A stretch of DNA of 64,000 nt from an uncultured delta proteobacterium (GTDB lineage: Bacteria; Myxococcota_A; Polyangia; Polyangiales; Polyangiaceae). Location: contig CAIVJW010000244.1 in NCBI GenBank assembly GCA_903906315.1, positions 1 through 64,000 of the forward strand, read 5' to 3'. The notes beneath the pieces are model-generated. The model did not search any database. It was not told where the DNA came from and worked only from the letters and a program-made list of their open reading frames with translations. Shown here piece after piece: positions 15,255 to 24,939 of this stretch. How positions within the stretch are numbered: position 1 is the first letter of the stretch; each line of letters starts with the position of its first letter. Made by a program: the position numbers and the translations under genes.

Positions 15255-16994
15255 TCACTTCGGGGTGACGACGATCTTCTCGAGGTTCAGGCCGCCCGGG
15301 TACATGTAGCTCGTGTACGAGCCGTACCCGTAGACGACGATCCCGAAGTTCTTCGACCCCGTGATCGTGTGCGTGCCGCCGGGGATCCGGTGGCGCGCGA
15401 CGACGAGCCCCGTCGCGCCGATCGGCAGAAACTCCGCGTCCGGGATCGCCTGACCGTCGAGCGTGACGCTCGCGCCCGCGGGCATGACGACGTTGACGAG
15501 GTTCTGCGTGTACGTCGTCGGCGCGTAGAACGTGTACTCGAGGCGGTACTGCTCGGTCGGGATCGCGATCGAGAGCGACGGGTCACCGGCGCCCACGCTG
15601 TCGCCCGTGAAGTTCTCGCCCACCATGTACTGGCCGACGAGCACCTTGTTCGACGCCTTCACGCGGAAGTCCTGCGTGATGGGGCCGATCTCGAGCCACT
15701 GCCCGGCGCCGAGCGTCGCCGGGGGGTGCACCGCGGGCTCGAACTCGATCTGGTTGTCGGGCGCGGCGGAGAGGACGCGGACGAACATGCTGTCGGGCTG
15801 CGGCGCGCCGCTCGCGAGCGAGGGCACCGACGCGGCGGACGTGACGACGAGGCTCTGGCCGAGCGCCTCGACGGGGAAGAGGCTCTCCTCGAGGTGGTCG
15901 CAGGCGAACTTGTCGAACGGCACGAACGCGCAGTCGTGGCCCGCGATGACGCTGACGGGCTTGTTCGAGGCGATGTGCGTGCCGGTGAGGTCGTCGGCGG
16001 GCGCGCCCTTGCAGTAGACGTAGCCGGTCGCCGCGTCGTCCTTGCAGCCCGCGGGCTGGTTCGAGGGCACCGCCGTCTCGAGCTGCAACACGTCGCCTCG
16101 GTTCAGCGTGTACTTGCCGGTGCCGCCCGCCGCGAGCGCGCCGACCCCGGCCCCCGCGCGGACGTTGGCGGTCGAGGTCACGTCGACGGTCGTGCCGTCC
16201 TCCGTCGCCGTCACCGCGACGAAGCCGGGCGAGCTGAACCACGAGGTGTCGCCGAAGATCGGGTCCTTCTGCCCGACGTGGAGCGTCGGGTAGCTCATCA
16301 CGTAGTACTCGGTGCCGACGGCCGTCGTCGGCAGGACGAGCGACGCGTCGTTCGTGTACGAGAAGCACTGGCCGACGAGCGCCGGGTCCGGGCAATCCGG
16401 CGGCGGGTTCTGCAGCTGGAACTCCAGCGGGCTGAACTGGTAGAGCGTGATCGGCATGGTGCTCTCGACGTGGTAGGCGCCGCCGGCCACGAGGGCCGAC
16501 GTGAGCTGCGCGCCGTCGACGCCGTACGGGCCCTTGAGCTCGTCGACCCACGGAAGCTGCACGACCTCGAGCGCGCCGGGCGCGACGTCGACCTCGCTCG
16601 CGACCTGCGCCCCGCGCGAGACCTTCACGTGGGCGGGGGACGTGGTCGGGTTCGCCACGGCGATGGCGAACTGGAAGCCCGGGAAGACCGACGAGTTCGA
16701 CGTCACCGTCGGCCAGTACTCGCAGCCGATGTAGCTCTTGTTCGCGAGCGCCTCGGCGCACGACTGCGGGATCCTGCCCGAGTTGCCGCCGGTCGAGCCG
16801 CCGTCGGCGCCGATCGTCGCGTCGCCGCCGGCGCCCGTGATGGTGTCCGATCCGCCGGCGCCGGTCGCGCTGTTGCCGCCTCCCTCGTCGCCGAACGTGG
16901 AAGGCTGCGAGGTGGCCGAGCACGCGGGGTGCGCGAGGGCGACGAGCAGCGGGAGGGTGACGAGGGCAAGGTGCGTGCGGCGCGTGGTCAGCAT
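15255..16994 (-). CDS. IgGFc-binding-like surface lipoprotein
   Basis: 579 residues. The signal sequence MLTTRRTHLALVTLPLL ends at ALAHPAC-SAT (lipoprotein-like). A Gly/Ser/Thr/Ala-rich tether (about residues 30-70) follows, then a long beta-rich domain with NPTTSPAHVKV, TTAVGTEYYVMSYP and LTGTHIASNKPVSVIAGH. This pattern is typical of the IgGFc-binding protein N-terminal domain found in many myxobacterial surface proteins. SD GGGGAG precedes the ATG at 16994. Adhesion or surface binding is the likely role; actual IgG binding is not implied. Confidence 0.82.
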   Translation of the reverse strand: MLTTRRTHLALVTLPLLVALAHPACSATSQPSTFGDEGGGNSATGAGGSDTITGAGGDATIGADGGSTGGNSGRIPQSCAEALANKSYIGCEYWPTVTSNSSVFPGFQFAIAVANPTTSPAHVKVSRGAQVASEVDVAPGALEVVQLPWVDELKGPYGVDGAQLTSALVAGGAYHVESTMPITLYQFSPLEFQLQNPPPDCPDPALVGQCFSYTNDASLVLPTTAVGTEYYVMSYPTLHVGQKDPIFGDTSWFSSPGFVAVTATEDGTTVDVTSTANVRAGAGVGALAAGGTGKYTLNRGDVLQLETAVPSNQPAGCKDDAATGYVYCKGAPADDLTGTHIASNKPVSVIAGHDCAFVPFDKFACDHLEESLFPVEALGQSLVVTSAASVPSLASGAPQPDSMFVRVLSAAPDNQIEFEPAVHPPATLGAGQWLEIGPITQDFRVKASNKVLVGQYMVGENFTGDSVGAGDPSLSIAIPTEQYRLEYTFYAPTTYTQNLVNVVMPAGASVTLDGQAIPDAEFLPIGATGLVVARHRIPGGTHTITGSKNFGIVVYGYGSYTSYMYPGGLNLEKIVVTPK

Positions 16995-17211
16995 GGTGGC
17001 TCCCCCGGACAGGCCGGAAACCGAGATGCTAGCGGAGCGACGCGCGCGCGGCCGCTCGAAACGGCGCGCGGGGCCGTTCCCAGGGCCTGGCCGCGCAGCC
17101 GGTACACGACGCCACGTGCGAGCCCGCGCAAGGCCGAGCTGCTGTCGTCGAGGTCCGCAGCGCGGGGCAAGAGCCCCACCGGGTGCCGCCGCGGGTCGAA
17201 CGATCCGATCG

Positions 17212-18492
17212 TCAGTGGAAGGCGTAGCCGACGACGAAGCTCGCGTCGTAGAGCGCCGGCAGGCTCTTCGTGAACGTGCTGCCGGCGCCGCCGCGCACGC
17301 CGACGTCCCACCGCTCGGTCGCGCCGAGGACGAAGCCGGTCTCGACAAGGCCGCGCCAGAGCACGTAGGGCACGTCGCTCGGGATGATCGTGAGCGACCC
17401 CCCTCCGCCGCCGCCCGCGTAGAACGACCACGATTTCGGGCGGATCCGCAGGCTCGTGTCGAGCCCGAGCGGGATGAGCGCCCTCGACGCCGCGAGGTCG
17501 CCCACGATCCCGGCCGATCCGCGCAGCTGCCACTCGAGGTCGTCGGTCACGCGGTACCGGAGCCCGAGCGCACCGGACCCGCTCGGCCCCGCCCACGCCC
17601 CGGCGCTCGATGCCGCGATCGGCCCGCCACCGACGACGCCTCCGCCGAGGTACAGGATCCCTCGCAGGCTCGGAAGCACCTCGGCCGCCGCGCCCGCGCC
17701 CGCGGCACCCGCGCCCGCCGCCTGCGCGCTCACGCTCGCGCTCGCCCTGCCCGGCAGCGCCGCGAGAAACAGCTGGATCGGCGTCCTGCACCCCTCCGGC
17801 GGCCCGCTGCCCGCCGCCGCGGGCTTGCACGCGTCGAGGCCCCCGCTCGATCGCACGGTCTCCTCCGACTGCGACCGCTTCGCCCCGACGCCGATCGTGG
17901 GCACGGAGACGCCGCCGCCGACCGATTCCTTCGTGCCGCTCGTGAGCGCGAACGCGCCGACCGCGTAGCCCGTCACCACGTGCGTCGCGCGCGAGCACTC
18001 GCCCGTGAGCGCGAGGCGCGCCGGGTCCGCGTCGCCCGCCTCGTACTGGCCGACGACCGCGTAGCGCAGGGCGAGCTTGCCGGATCGCGCGAGCTCGCCC
18101 TCGAGCGACGCCGCGCCGAGCGGGAGCTTCGCGTAGAGCTCGTCGTCGCTCGTGATCGCGAAGCCGTCGGTCGCGACCGAGGTCGCCACGAAGCGGTACG
18201 CGCCGCCCGCGCGGCACCGGTCGAGCACCTGCATCTCGCAGCCCGAGTAGCTGACGACCACGAGCCCCGAGGCGACCTTGCCCTCGAGGCGCGAGCGCTC
18301 GGTCGCGGGCCACTCGGTGACGAAGGGGCGATCGTGCGACGCGCCCACGCTGCAGCGCCCGAGCTGCGCTCCGTCCGCGCGCGGGGCGCTCGCGGGCAGC
18401 GGCGCGCAGCCGACCCACGAGGCCGCCGCGACGGCGAGCGCGATCGCCCCGATCGGCCGCAATCCGCGCCCGCGCACCGCGAGAGAAGGCAT
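17212..18492 (-). CDS. outer-membrane lipoprotein with C-terminal beta-barrel, unknown
   Basis: 426 residues. The lipobox is AASWVGC (Cys about residue 29). The N-terminal half holds a conserved-looking domain (SGCEMQVLDRC, DDELYAKLPLGAASLEGELARSGKLALR) that I have seen in uncharacterised myxobacterial proteins. The C-terminal 170 residues alternate hydrophobic and polar residues with Gly/aromatics and end in F-H, as in an outer-membrane barrel (ALGLRYRVTDDLEWQLRGS, FYAGGGGGGSLTII). Transcribed toward the adhesin gene with a 217-bp gap. The function is unknown. Confidence 0.78.
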   Translation of the reverse strand: MPSLAVRGRGLRPIGAIALAVAAASWVGCAPLPASAPRADGAQLGRCSVGASHDRPFVTEWPATERSRLEGKVASGLVVVSYSGCEMQVLDRCRAGGAYRFVATSVATDGFAITSDDELYAKLPLGAASLEGELARSGKLALRYAVVGQYEAGDADPARLALTGECSRATHVVTGYAVGAFALTSGTKESVGGGVSVPTIGVGAKRSQSEETVRSSGGLDACKPAAAGSGPPEGCRTPIQLFLAALPGRASASVSAQAAGAGAAGAGAAAEVLPSLRGILYLGGGVVGGGPIAASSAGAWAGPSGSGALGLRYRVTDDLEWQLRGSAGIVGDLAASRALIPLGLDTSLRIRPKSWSFYAGGGGGGSLTIIPSDVPYVLWRGLVETGFVLGATERWDVGVRGGAGSTFTKSLPALYDASFVVGYAFH

Positions 18493-18638
18493 GCGCCGAC
18501 GCTAGCCGCGCGCTCGGGTGGCGGCAACGGGAGCGCCGCGACGGAAAGCGGCCCCACGGGCGCGTTCACGCGCGCCGGCGCACGTCGCCGCCACGCGGGG
18601 CTCGCCCCGCGCCCCCCGGTCGGCTATCCCGTGCCACC

Positions 18639-20846
18639 GTGAGCAACGGACTCAACCCCGCACAGCAAGCGGCCGTCGATCACGACCTCGGGCCGATGCT
18701 CGTCCTCGCCGGCGCCGGCTCGGGCAAGACGCGCGTCGTCACCCAGCGCGTCGCGCGCCTGATCCAGCGGGGCGTGCCGGCGCGGTCGATCCTGGCGATG
18801 ACCTTCACCAACAAGGCCGCCGCCGAGATGCACGAGCGCGTCACGGCGCTCGTCGGGCCGAAGATCTCGAAGGACCTCGACGTCTCGACCTTCCACCGCT
18901 TCGGCCTGAAGGTGATCGGCCTCGAGACCAAGGCGCTCGGGCTGCGCGGGACGAAGTTCGCGATCTTCGACCAGGCCGACTGCGCGGGCGTCGTGCGCGA
19001 GATCCTGCGCACCATCAACTCCGGGCGCGCGTACGACGTGGGCGCGATCCTGACGCGCATCTCGAACGCGAAGAACGCCTTCGTCGAGCCCGAGGCGTGG
19101 TCGCGCGCCGAGCTCGAGGGCGGCCACGACGTGGTCGACGAGTACGACGAGATCGGAAGTCAGGTGTACCCGAAGTACCTCGCCGCGATGCGGACGTTCC
19201 AGGCGTTCGACTTCGACGACCTCATCTGCGAGGTCGTCCGCCTCTGGCGCAAGCGCCCCGAGGTGCTCCAGAAGTGGCGCGACCACTACCGCTACCTCAT
19301 CGTCGACGAGTACCAGGACACCAACCACGCGCAGCTCGAGCTCGTGCGGCTGCTCGCCGGCGGGCACCGCAACGTGTGCGTCGTCGGCGACGACGACCAG
19401 TCCATCTACGCCTGGCGCGGCGCCGACGTGCGCAACATCCTCGAGTTCGAGCAGCATTTCCCCGGCGCGAAGGTCGTCAAGCTCGAGGAGAACTACCGAT
19501 CGAAGGCCGCGATCCTCGACGTCGCCAACGCCGTGCTCGCGAAGAGCGGCGCGCGCCGCCACGGCAAGGTGCTGCGCCCGACCTTGCCCGGCGGCGACAA
19601 GGTCGAGGTCATCGTCTGCACCGACCCGGAGGTCGAGGCCGCCTTCGTCGGCGACTCGATCCGCACCTCGATCGAGGGCGGCATGCGCCCGAAGGACTTC
19701 GCGGTCCTCTACCGATCGAACCTGCAATCCGCGCCGATCGAGGCGGCCCTGAAGGAGCGCCAGATCCCGCTCCGGATGATCGGGGGCAGCCAGTTCTACG
19801 AGCGCAAGGAGGTCAAGGACCTCATCGCGTACCTGCGCACCGCGCTCGACCCGCACGACGAGATGTCGCTGCGCCGGATCATCAACTACCCGTCACGCGG
19901 CCTCGGCGACGTGGCCGTGCAGAAGCTCGGCTACTACGCGACCGCGCACGATCAGCACCTCTGGACGGCCGCGATGCACGCGCAGGCCATCAACGACCTG
20001 GCCCCCGCCGCGGTGGAGGGCTGTCGCCAGCTCGTGCAGCTCATCGAGGGCATCCGCGCCCGCTTCGATCGGGGCGAGACGGGAGCGGTCGTCGCGCGGG
20101 GCGTGTGCGGCGACATCGGCCTCAAGGAGGACATCCAGGCCGGCGCGACCAGCGCGCCCGCGGCCGCGCGTCGCTGGGCGAACGTCGAGGGCCTGCTCGG
20201 CGTCTTCACGCGGCGCGACGATCGCGGGCGCGGCGACCGCGCGTCGTTCGCGGAGTTCCTGCGGCTCATCTCGCTGCGCGAGGAGGGCGAGGAGGAGGAC
20301 GCCACCGACCGCGTGACGCTCACGACGATGCACGGCGCGAAGGGCCTCGAGTTCAAGGTCGTCTTCATCGTCGGCCTCGAGGAGGGCCTGCTCCCGCACT
20401 CGCGCACGCAGAACGAGCGAGCGACCGACGCGCCCGCCATGCACGCCTCGCCGCGGCGCGCGAAGGGCGCGATGGACGCGGGCGACGTGCGCGCCGCGAA
20501 CGACGCCGCCCACGCCGAGGCGAGCTCGCTGACCCTCGACCCCTCGAGCACGGACTCGATCGAGGAGGAGCGCCGCCTCTTCTACGTCGCCGTCACGCGC
20601 GCGAGAGAGAGGCTCTACCTCTGCCGCACGAAGACGCGCGCGATGCGCGGCAAGATCCTGCCGCGGACGCCGAGCCGCTTTCTGCTCGACGTGCCCGCGG
20701 ACCTCCTCGAGGAGCGCGAGCAGCTCGCCGTCGCCGCGCCGAAGCTCGACCAGGTCAAGACCGGCGCGTCGAGCGTGCTCGCCGCGCTGCTCGGCACCCT
20801 CGGCGGCGCCCCCGGGGCCGCGCCGCCCGGCAGGCGCAGGCCGTAG
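18639..20846 (+). CDS. uvrD: UvrD/PcrA/Rep-type DNA helicase
   Basis: 735 residues, GTG start. Superfamily 1A motifs are all visible: Walker A AGAGSGKT, motif Ia MTFTNKAAAEM, motif II VDEYQDTN, motif III DDQSIYAWRGAD, motif IV with NYRSKAAIL, motif V TTMHGAKGLEF and motif VI VAVTRARERLYL. It is a 3'-5' DNA helicase of repair and replication-fork processing. The C-terminus after motif VI is fairly short (about 75 residues). There is a non-conserved insert of Ala/Arg/Asp-rich sequence around residues 590-630. The stop codon lies inside the left arm of the repeat element at 20845. Confidence 0.95.
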   Translation: MSNGLNPAQQAAVDHDLGPMLVLAGAGSGKTRVVTQRVARLIQRGVPARSILAMTFTNKAAAEMHERVTALVGPKISKDLDVSTFHRFGLKVIGLETKALGLRGTKFAIFDQADCAGVVREILRTINSGRAYDVGAILTRISNAKNAFVEPEAWSRAELEGGHDVVDEYDEIGSQVYPKYLAAMRTFQAFDFDDLICEVVRLWRKRPEVLQKWRDHYRYLIVDEYQDTNHAQLELVRLLAGGHRNVCVVGDDDQSIYAWRGADVRNILEFEQHFPGAKVVKLEENYRSKAAILDVANAVLAKSGARRHGKVLRPTLPGGDKVEVIVCTDPEVEAAFVGDSIRTSIEGGMRPKDFAVLYRSNLQSAPIEAALKERQIPLRMIGGSQFYERKEVKDLIAYLRTALDPHDEMSLRRIINYPSRGLGDVAVQKLGYYATAHDQHLWTAAMHAQAINDLAPAAVEGCRQLVQLIEGIRARFDRGETGAVVARGVCGDIGLKEDIQAGATSAPAAARRWANVEGLLGVFTRRDDRGRGDRASFAEFLRLISLREEGEEEDATDRVTLTTMHGAKGLEFKVVFIVGLEEGLLPHSRTQNERATDAPAMHASPRRAKGAMDAGDVRAANDAAHAEASSLTLDPSSTDSIEEERRLFYVAVTRARERLYLCRTKTRAMRGKILPRTPSRFLLDVPADLLEEREQLAVAAPKLDQVKTGASSVLAALLGTLGGAPGAAPPGRRRP

Positions 20847-21034
20847 CTCGACCCTCGCCGAAAAGCGCTGCCGCCTTGGCGACCGACCAAGAGCCCTGAT
20901 TTTCACGACGAAGGCACGGAGACACGGAGCTCAGACTTGATGTTCCTCCGTGCCTCCGTGGTGAGCTTCTCCTCCGGGTGGCCCGGAATCCCCGCGCGAG
21001 GTTGCTGCGAATCCTTTTCGGCGAGGGTCTAGCT
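20845..21034. repeat. MITE-like element with nested inverted repeats
   Basis: The outer 21-bp inverted repeats at 20845-20865 and 21014-21034 match at 20 of 21 positions (core GACCCTCGCCGAAAAG). Inside, a second inverted pair at 20904-20921 and about 20946-20963 carries the motif CACCACGGAGGCACGGAG (16 of 18 matching between arms), a sequence I recognise as a dispersed palindromic repeat in many bacterial genomes. There is no ORF inside and no obvious target duplication. The left arm includes the last two bases of the uvrD stop codon. It may also act as a bidirectional terminator between uvrD and the convergent activase gene. Confidence 0.65.
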
Positions 21035-21041
21035 CTCCGCC

Positions 21042-21785
21042 TCACCCGTCGATCCGGGCCGAAATCCCGCGCTGGGCGAGCCTGTCGGTGACCCGCGCGA
21101 GCGCCGCGGGCGACGGCGGATCGACGCCGCGGAGGCGGGCCTCGAGGCCGAGCGCGGCGTACTTCGCCAGGTACATGCGCTGGTAGGGCACGATCCCGAT
21201 CTCGCGCAGGCCGTGATCCGCGATCAGCCGCGCGACCGCGTCGAGGTTCGCGTCGTCGTCGTTCACGCCGGGGACGAGCGGCATGCGAAGCTCGACCGCC
21301 GCGCCGCGCGCGAGGAGCCAGGCGAGGCTCGCGTGGACGCGATCGTTGCCCGCGCCGGTAAGCTCGCGATGACGCTCGGGGCTCATGTGCTTCAGGTCGA
21401 CCTGAAACAGGTCCACGAGGCCGATCACGGCCGCGAGGCTCGACTCCGGCACGACGCCCGAGGTCTGCACCGCGGTGTGGAGGCCGTGCGACTTCGCCTC
21501 TCGCAGCAGCGCCACCGCCGCCTGCGCGTGGAGCAGCGGCTCGCCGCCGGAGAGGGTCATTCCGCCGCCGCTCACCTCGTAGTAAGCGCGGTCCTCGAGC
21601 ACCTCGGCGACGACCTCGGCGACCGTTCGCGGCGCCGCGCGGCCCTCGCGGAACGCCTCGGGGTTCTGGCACCACGCGCAGCGGAGAGGGCACCCCTCGA
21701 GGAACACCGTCGTTCGAATACCCGGCCCGTCGTGCACGCAGCAGCGCTGGACGTCGAAGACTGGCAATCGAACGGCGGCGATCAC
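21042..21785 (-). CDS. glycyl radical enzyme activase (radical SAM, PflA-like)
   Basis: 247 residues. The radical SAM triad GCPLRCAWC (Cx3Cx2C), the GIRTTVFLEGC segment and the GGGMTLSGGEPL SAM-binding motif are clear. It lacks the extra ferredoxin-like Cys clusters found in many GRE activases, so it is of the short PflA type. It installs the glycyl radical on the neighbouring enzyme, under anoxia. The GTG start at 21785 overlaps the stop of the enzyme gene (GTGA), so the two are translationally coupled. Confidence 0.92.
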   Translation of the reverse strand: MIAAVRLPVFDVQRCCVHDGPGIRTTVFLEGCPLRCAWCQNPEAFREGRAAPRTVAEVVAEVLEDRAYYEVSGGGMTLSGGEPLLHAQAAVALLREAKSHGLHTAVQTSGVVPESSLAAVIGLVDLFQVDLKHMSPERHRELTGAGNDRVHASLAWLLARGAAVELRMPLVPGVNDDDANLDAVARLIADHGLREIGIVPYQRMYLAKYAALGLEARLRGVDPPSPAALARVTDRLAQRGISARIDG

Positions 21786-24307
21786 GACGCGGCCCCGAGC
21801 TCCGCGCGCCCGATGATGTCCTCCTGGATCGTGCGGCCGAGGCGCGTGAAGTACGCCGAGTAGCCCGAGACGCGCACGACCAGATCGGCGTAGTCCTCCG
21901 GCCGCGCCTGCGCCGCCCGCAGCGTGGCCGTGTCGACCGCGTTGAACTGCACGTGAAAGCCGCCCTTCGCGAAATACCCTCGCACGAGGTGCGCGACGCT
22001 CAACACCCCCTTGGCCGACCCGAGCAGCCCGACCGGCAGGCGCATGTTGACGGAGTTGCCGTAGCCGATGTGGGTCTGATCGATCTTCGCCAGCGAGTTG
22101 AGCGCGGCGGTGGGACCGCGCCGCTCGGCGCCGTTGCTCGGGGACATGCTGTTGGAGAGTGGCTCTCCCGCGCGGCGCCCGTCCGGCGTCGCGGGCTCGA
22201 GCGCGCCCTCGTAGACGTTGAGGCCATACGAGATCAGGCTCGCCTTGTACTTGCCGCCGCACGCGGTCTCCCGCGCCGAGACCATCGCGCAGAACCGCGC
22301 GACGAGGTCCCGGGCGAGGTCGTCCACGCAGGCGAGGTCGTTGCCGAAGCGCGGCGCGCCGGCCAGCCGCTGCCGGAGCGCCTCCCGACCGCGGAAGTTC
22401 GTCGCGAGCGCCGATCGGAGCTCGTCCATGGTCACGGATCGCTGCTCGAACACCAGCGTGCGAATCGCGACGAGCGAGTCGACCGCGGTGCCGAGGCCGC
22501 CGCCGCCGACCGCGCCGAAGTTGTAGCGTGCACCGCCCGCCGTCATGTCGCGCGCGCGATCGATGCAGCCGTCAATCGTGCACGAGATGAGCGGGTTGTG
22601 GAACCGCTCGGCCCAGATGCGGTCGCGCAGGTTCGTCGCCTCGGTCACCCAGCCGACGATCGACTCGAGCTGCCGGTAGAACGCGCCCAGGAGCTCGTCG
22701 AAGGAACGCATGGCCGACGGATCGCCGGTGTCGACGCCGTCCTGACTGCCGAAGAACGTGGTCTTGCCGCGGTTCATCACCAGATCGATCGCCGTCGGGA
22801 AGTAGACCTTCGTCCCTCCCGTCGCGCCGTACGTGTCGCCATTGCCGCTCGGCTCCACGCAGCCGACGAGGCAGTACTGGCGCGCATCCTCGAGCGAGTA
22901 GCCGTCGCGCACGAGCGTCGCGATGGCCGTCTCGTCGCAGAGGAACGCGGGCGAGCTCGTCCGGCGGTGAATCTCGACGACCTTGCGGACGTACTCGTCG
23001 GGGCTCTTCTTCGAGACGCGGAACGAGGCCGTCGTCGCGAGCGAGGTCGCCTCGATGGCCTCCATGAAGAGATAGGTGAGCTCGTTCGTCGCGTCGTCCC
23101 CCGCCGCGTCGACGCCGCCGAGAGTGATGTTCTCGACGTCGGATCCGAGGTGATTGAGCCGCACGCCGCCGAGGTTGGGCCAGATGACGACGTTGTCGTT
23201 CAGCTTGATGACGAGCTCCTCGATCAGGCGCGAGGCGTGGTCGCGGGTCAAGGCGCCGCGCGCGACGTCCGCCTGGTAGTACGGAAAGAGGAGCTGATCG
23301 ACCCGACCGGGCGTGATGCCGCTGCCCGCGCCGTAGCTGATGATCGCGGCGTTCTGCGTGAACCACAGCGACTGCACCGCTTCGACGAAGCTCCGCGGCG
23401 GCAGCCAGGGCACGCGGTCGCAGGCCTCGGCGATGACCTCGAGCTCGGCGCGGCGCTCCGGGTCGCGCGAGGCGGCGGCGCCTTCGCGGGCCCGGGCGGC
23501 GAAGCGCCCCGAGAACGCGCGCATGGCCTCGCACGTGAGGCCGACCGCGTCGAGGAAGGCGCGCTCGTCGTCGGTCGTCGCCGAGGCGCGGCGGCGGCGC
23601 GCGTGATCCGCGATGCCCGCGAAGCCGACGCCGAGCACGGTCTTGTGGCCGAGGACGATGTGAGCCTGCGTGTCGGTGCAGCGCCCGCGCCCCTTCACAT
23701 TGTCGGCGGCGCCGGCCCGCACGGCGCCGAAAAGCCGCGGGAGGCTGCGAGCGAAGCGCGCGCCGCGGGCCACGCGCTCCGGGCGACTGCCTCCCCGCTC
23801 CTCTCCGGCGACGAGCCGCGCGAGCGCGCCGATCCCGAAGCTCCCGAGCTTCCTCCGTACCTCGCGCGGCGACAGGTCGAGCCGGCTGGCGAGCCCGTGC
23901 CGGGCCATCGCGGCGACCTTCGCGTCGCGCACGGTCTTGCCGCGCCAGTACGGGATGAGGTCGTCGAAGAGCAGGCGCTCGTCGGCCGGATCGATGCGGT
24001 ATCCGAACTCCTTCAGCTCGGGCAGCAGGTGCTCGAAGACGAACGTGAAGTCGCCGCGCTCCGGCGCGATCGGGGGCGCGATCGGGCGCGACGACCGGTT
24101 GCCGACGAGCAGCTCGTCCGGCTCGATGCGCAGGGTCATCCCGGCGAGCACGCGCTCGAGCGCGCGCGCGGACCGCAGCGAAGGGTGCAGCCCCTCCGTC
24201 TCGCGGTGCGCCTCGGTGTAGAGCCGCGCGCGCTCGAGGCAGATCGCGTGAGGGGCGGTCAGGAGCCGCGTCTTTTGCGCGGCGTTCCGGGGGTGGAGCG
24301 TGGACAT
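21782..24307 (-). CDS. glycyl radical enzyme, PFL-like, substrate unassigned
   Basis: 841 residues, full length for the PFL/GRE family. SD GGAGGAG is 6-9 bases before the ATG at 24307. The active-site Cys lies in CLVGCVEP (GCVE as in eliminases and decarboxylases), and the glycyl radical site near the C-terminus is VRVSGYSAY. The segment ISYGAGSGITPGRVDQ sits where glycerol and propanediol dehydratases carry a His-Ser pair, which is absent here. GRCTDTQAHIVLG also differs from the usual GH-PDY substrate segment. I therefore do not assign glycerol, choline or hydroxyproline chemistry. It is the second gene of the tetR-GRE-activase operon and functions only without oxygen. Confidence 0.88.
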   Translation of the reverse strand: MSTLHPRNAAQKTRLLTAPHAICLERARLYTEAHRETEGLHPSLRSARALERVLAGMTLRIEPDELLVGNRSSRPIAPPIAPERGDFTFVFEHLLPELKEFGYRIDPADERLLFDDLIPYWRGKTVRDAKVAAMARHGLASRLDLSPREVRRKLGSFGIGALARLVAGEERGGSRPERVARGARFARSLPRLFGAVRAGAADNVKGRGRCTDTQAHIVLGHKTVLGVGFAGIADHARRRRASATTDDERAFLDAVGLTCEAMRAFSGRFAARAREGAAASRDPERRAELEVIAEACDRVPWLPPRSFVEAVQSLWFTQNAAIISYGAGSGITPGRVDQLLFPYYQADVARGALTRDHASRLIEELVIKLNDNVVIWPNLGGVRLNHLGSDVENITLGGVDAAGDDATNELTYLFMEAIEATSLATTASFRVSKKSPDEYVRKVVEIHRRTSSPAFLCDETAIATLVRDGYSLEDARQYCLVGCVEPSGNGDTYGATGGTKVYFPTAIDLVMNRGKTTFFGSQDGVDTGDPSAMRSFDELLGAFYRQLESIVGWVTEATNLRDRIWAERFHNPLISCTIDGCIDRARDMTAGGARYNFGAVGGGGLGTAVDSLVAIRTLVFEQRSVTMDELRSALATNFRGREALRQRLAGAPRFGNDLACVDDLARDLVARFCAMVSARETACGGKYKASLISYGLNVYEGALEPATPDGRRAGEPLSNSMSPSNGAERRGPTAALNSLAKIDQTHIGYGNSVNMRLPVGLLGSAKGVLSVAHLVRGYFAKGGFHVQFNAVDTATLRAAQARPEDYADLVVRVSGYSAYFTRLGRTIQEDIIGRAELGAAS

Positions 24308-24933
24308 GGGGACTCTCCTCCGCCCGACGCAGGGGCGGCGACCATCTCGCGGATCAGGAGCGCGACGACGCGGCGGATGTGGCGCTTGCGCGCGTCGAGC
24401 GCGGCGGGGCAGAACGGATCCTGGCCCGTCAGCGCCTCGAGCACCCGACCGTAGGTGAAATACGTGACGATCATCCCGTAGACGCTCGTCAGCACCTGGG
24501 CCAGCTCGAGATCGCCCGGGGCGCCCGGGGCGAGGCGAGCGAGCCACTCGGCGGCGGCCCGAAACGACGGCAGCGTCCGCGACACGAGCCGCTCCACGTG
24601 CCGCCCACTGGCGACCTCGCGCTGGACGATGCTGCAGAACGTGCGGTTTTCGGCCAGAAACTCGCCATACGCATCGGCGACGTCGGCGGCCTGGTCCTCG
24701 AGAAGCGCGCTCCGAGCCATCGCCCCGACGAGGGCGATCGTCAGTCGACGATAGTAGTCGTCGAGGAGCTCGCCGAGGAGCTCCTCCTTGCTACCGAAAT
24801 GGTAGTGGATGAGGGCCTTGTTCACGCCCGACCGCGACGCGATGTCGCGGGTCGTCGTCGCGTCGAACCCGAGCTCGCCGAACAGGTGGTCGGTGGCCGC
24901 GAGGATCTTCGCCCTGGTCTCGTCGGGTCGCAT
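24259..24933 (-). CDS. TetR/AcrR-family regulator of the glycyl radical operon
   Basis: 224 residues. N-terminal helix-turn-helix: ILAATDHLFGELGFDATTTRDIASRSGVNKALIHYHF, split here as helix 1, the recognition region (TTRDIASRSGVNK) and the typical YHF-SKEEL end. The ligand domain is divergent, as usual. The stop lies 49 bases inside the glycyl radical enzyme gene, so the genes form one transcription unit, and it probably autoregulates through the palindrome at 24940-24968. The effector could be the substrate of the glycyl radical enzyme; this is inference. Confidence 0.88.
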   Translation of the reverse strand: MRPDETRAKILAATDHLFGELGFDATTTRDIASRSGVNKALIHYHFGSKEELLGELLDDYYRRLTIALVGAMARSALLEDQAADVADAYGEFLAENRTFCSIVQREVASGRHVERLVSRTLPSFRAAAEWLARLAPGAPGDLELAQVLTSVYGMIVTYFTYGRVLEALTGQDPFCPAALDARKRHIRRVVALLIREMVAAPASGGGESPCPRSTPGTPRKRRGS

Positions 24934-24939
24934 GGCGCC

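Noticed and set aside
15258-16923. A second minus-strand frame over the IgGFc-like gene
   Set aside because: Arg-rich shadow in a different register of the same region; the chosen frame has a signal peptide and conserved beta motifs.
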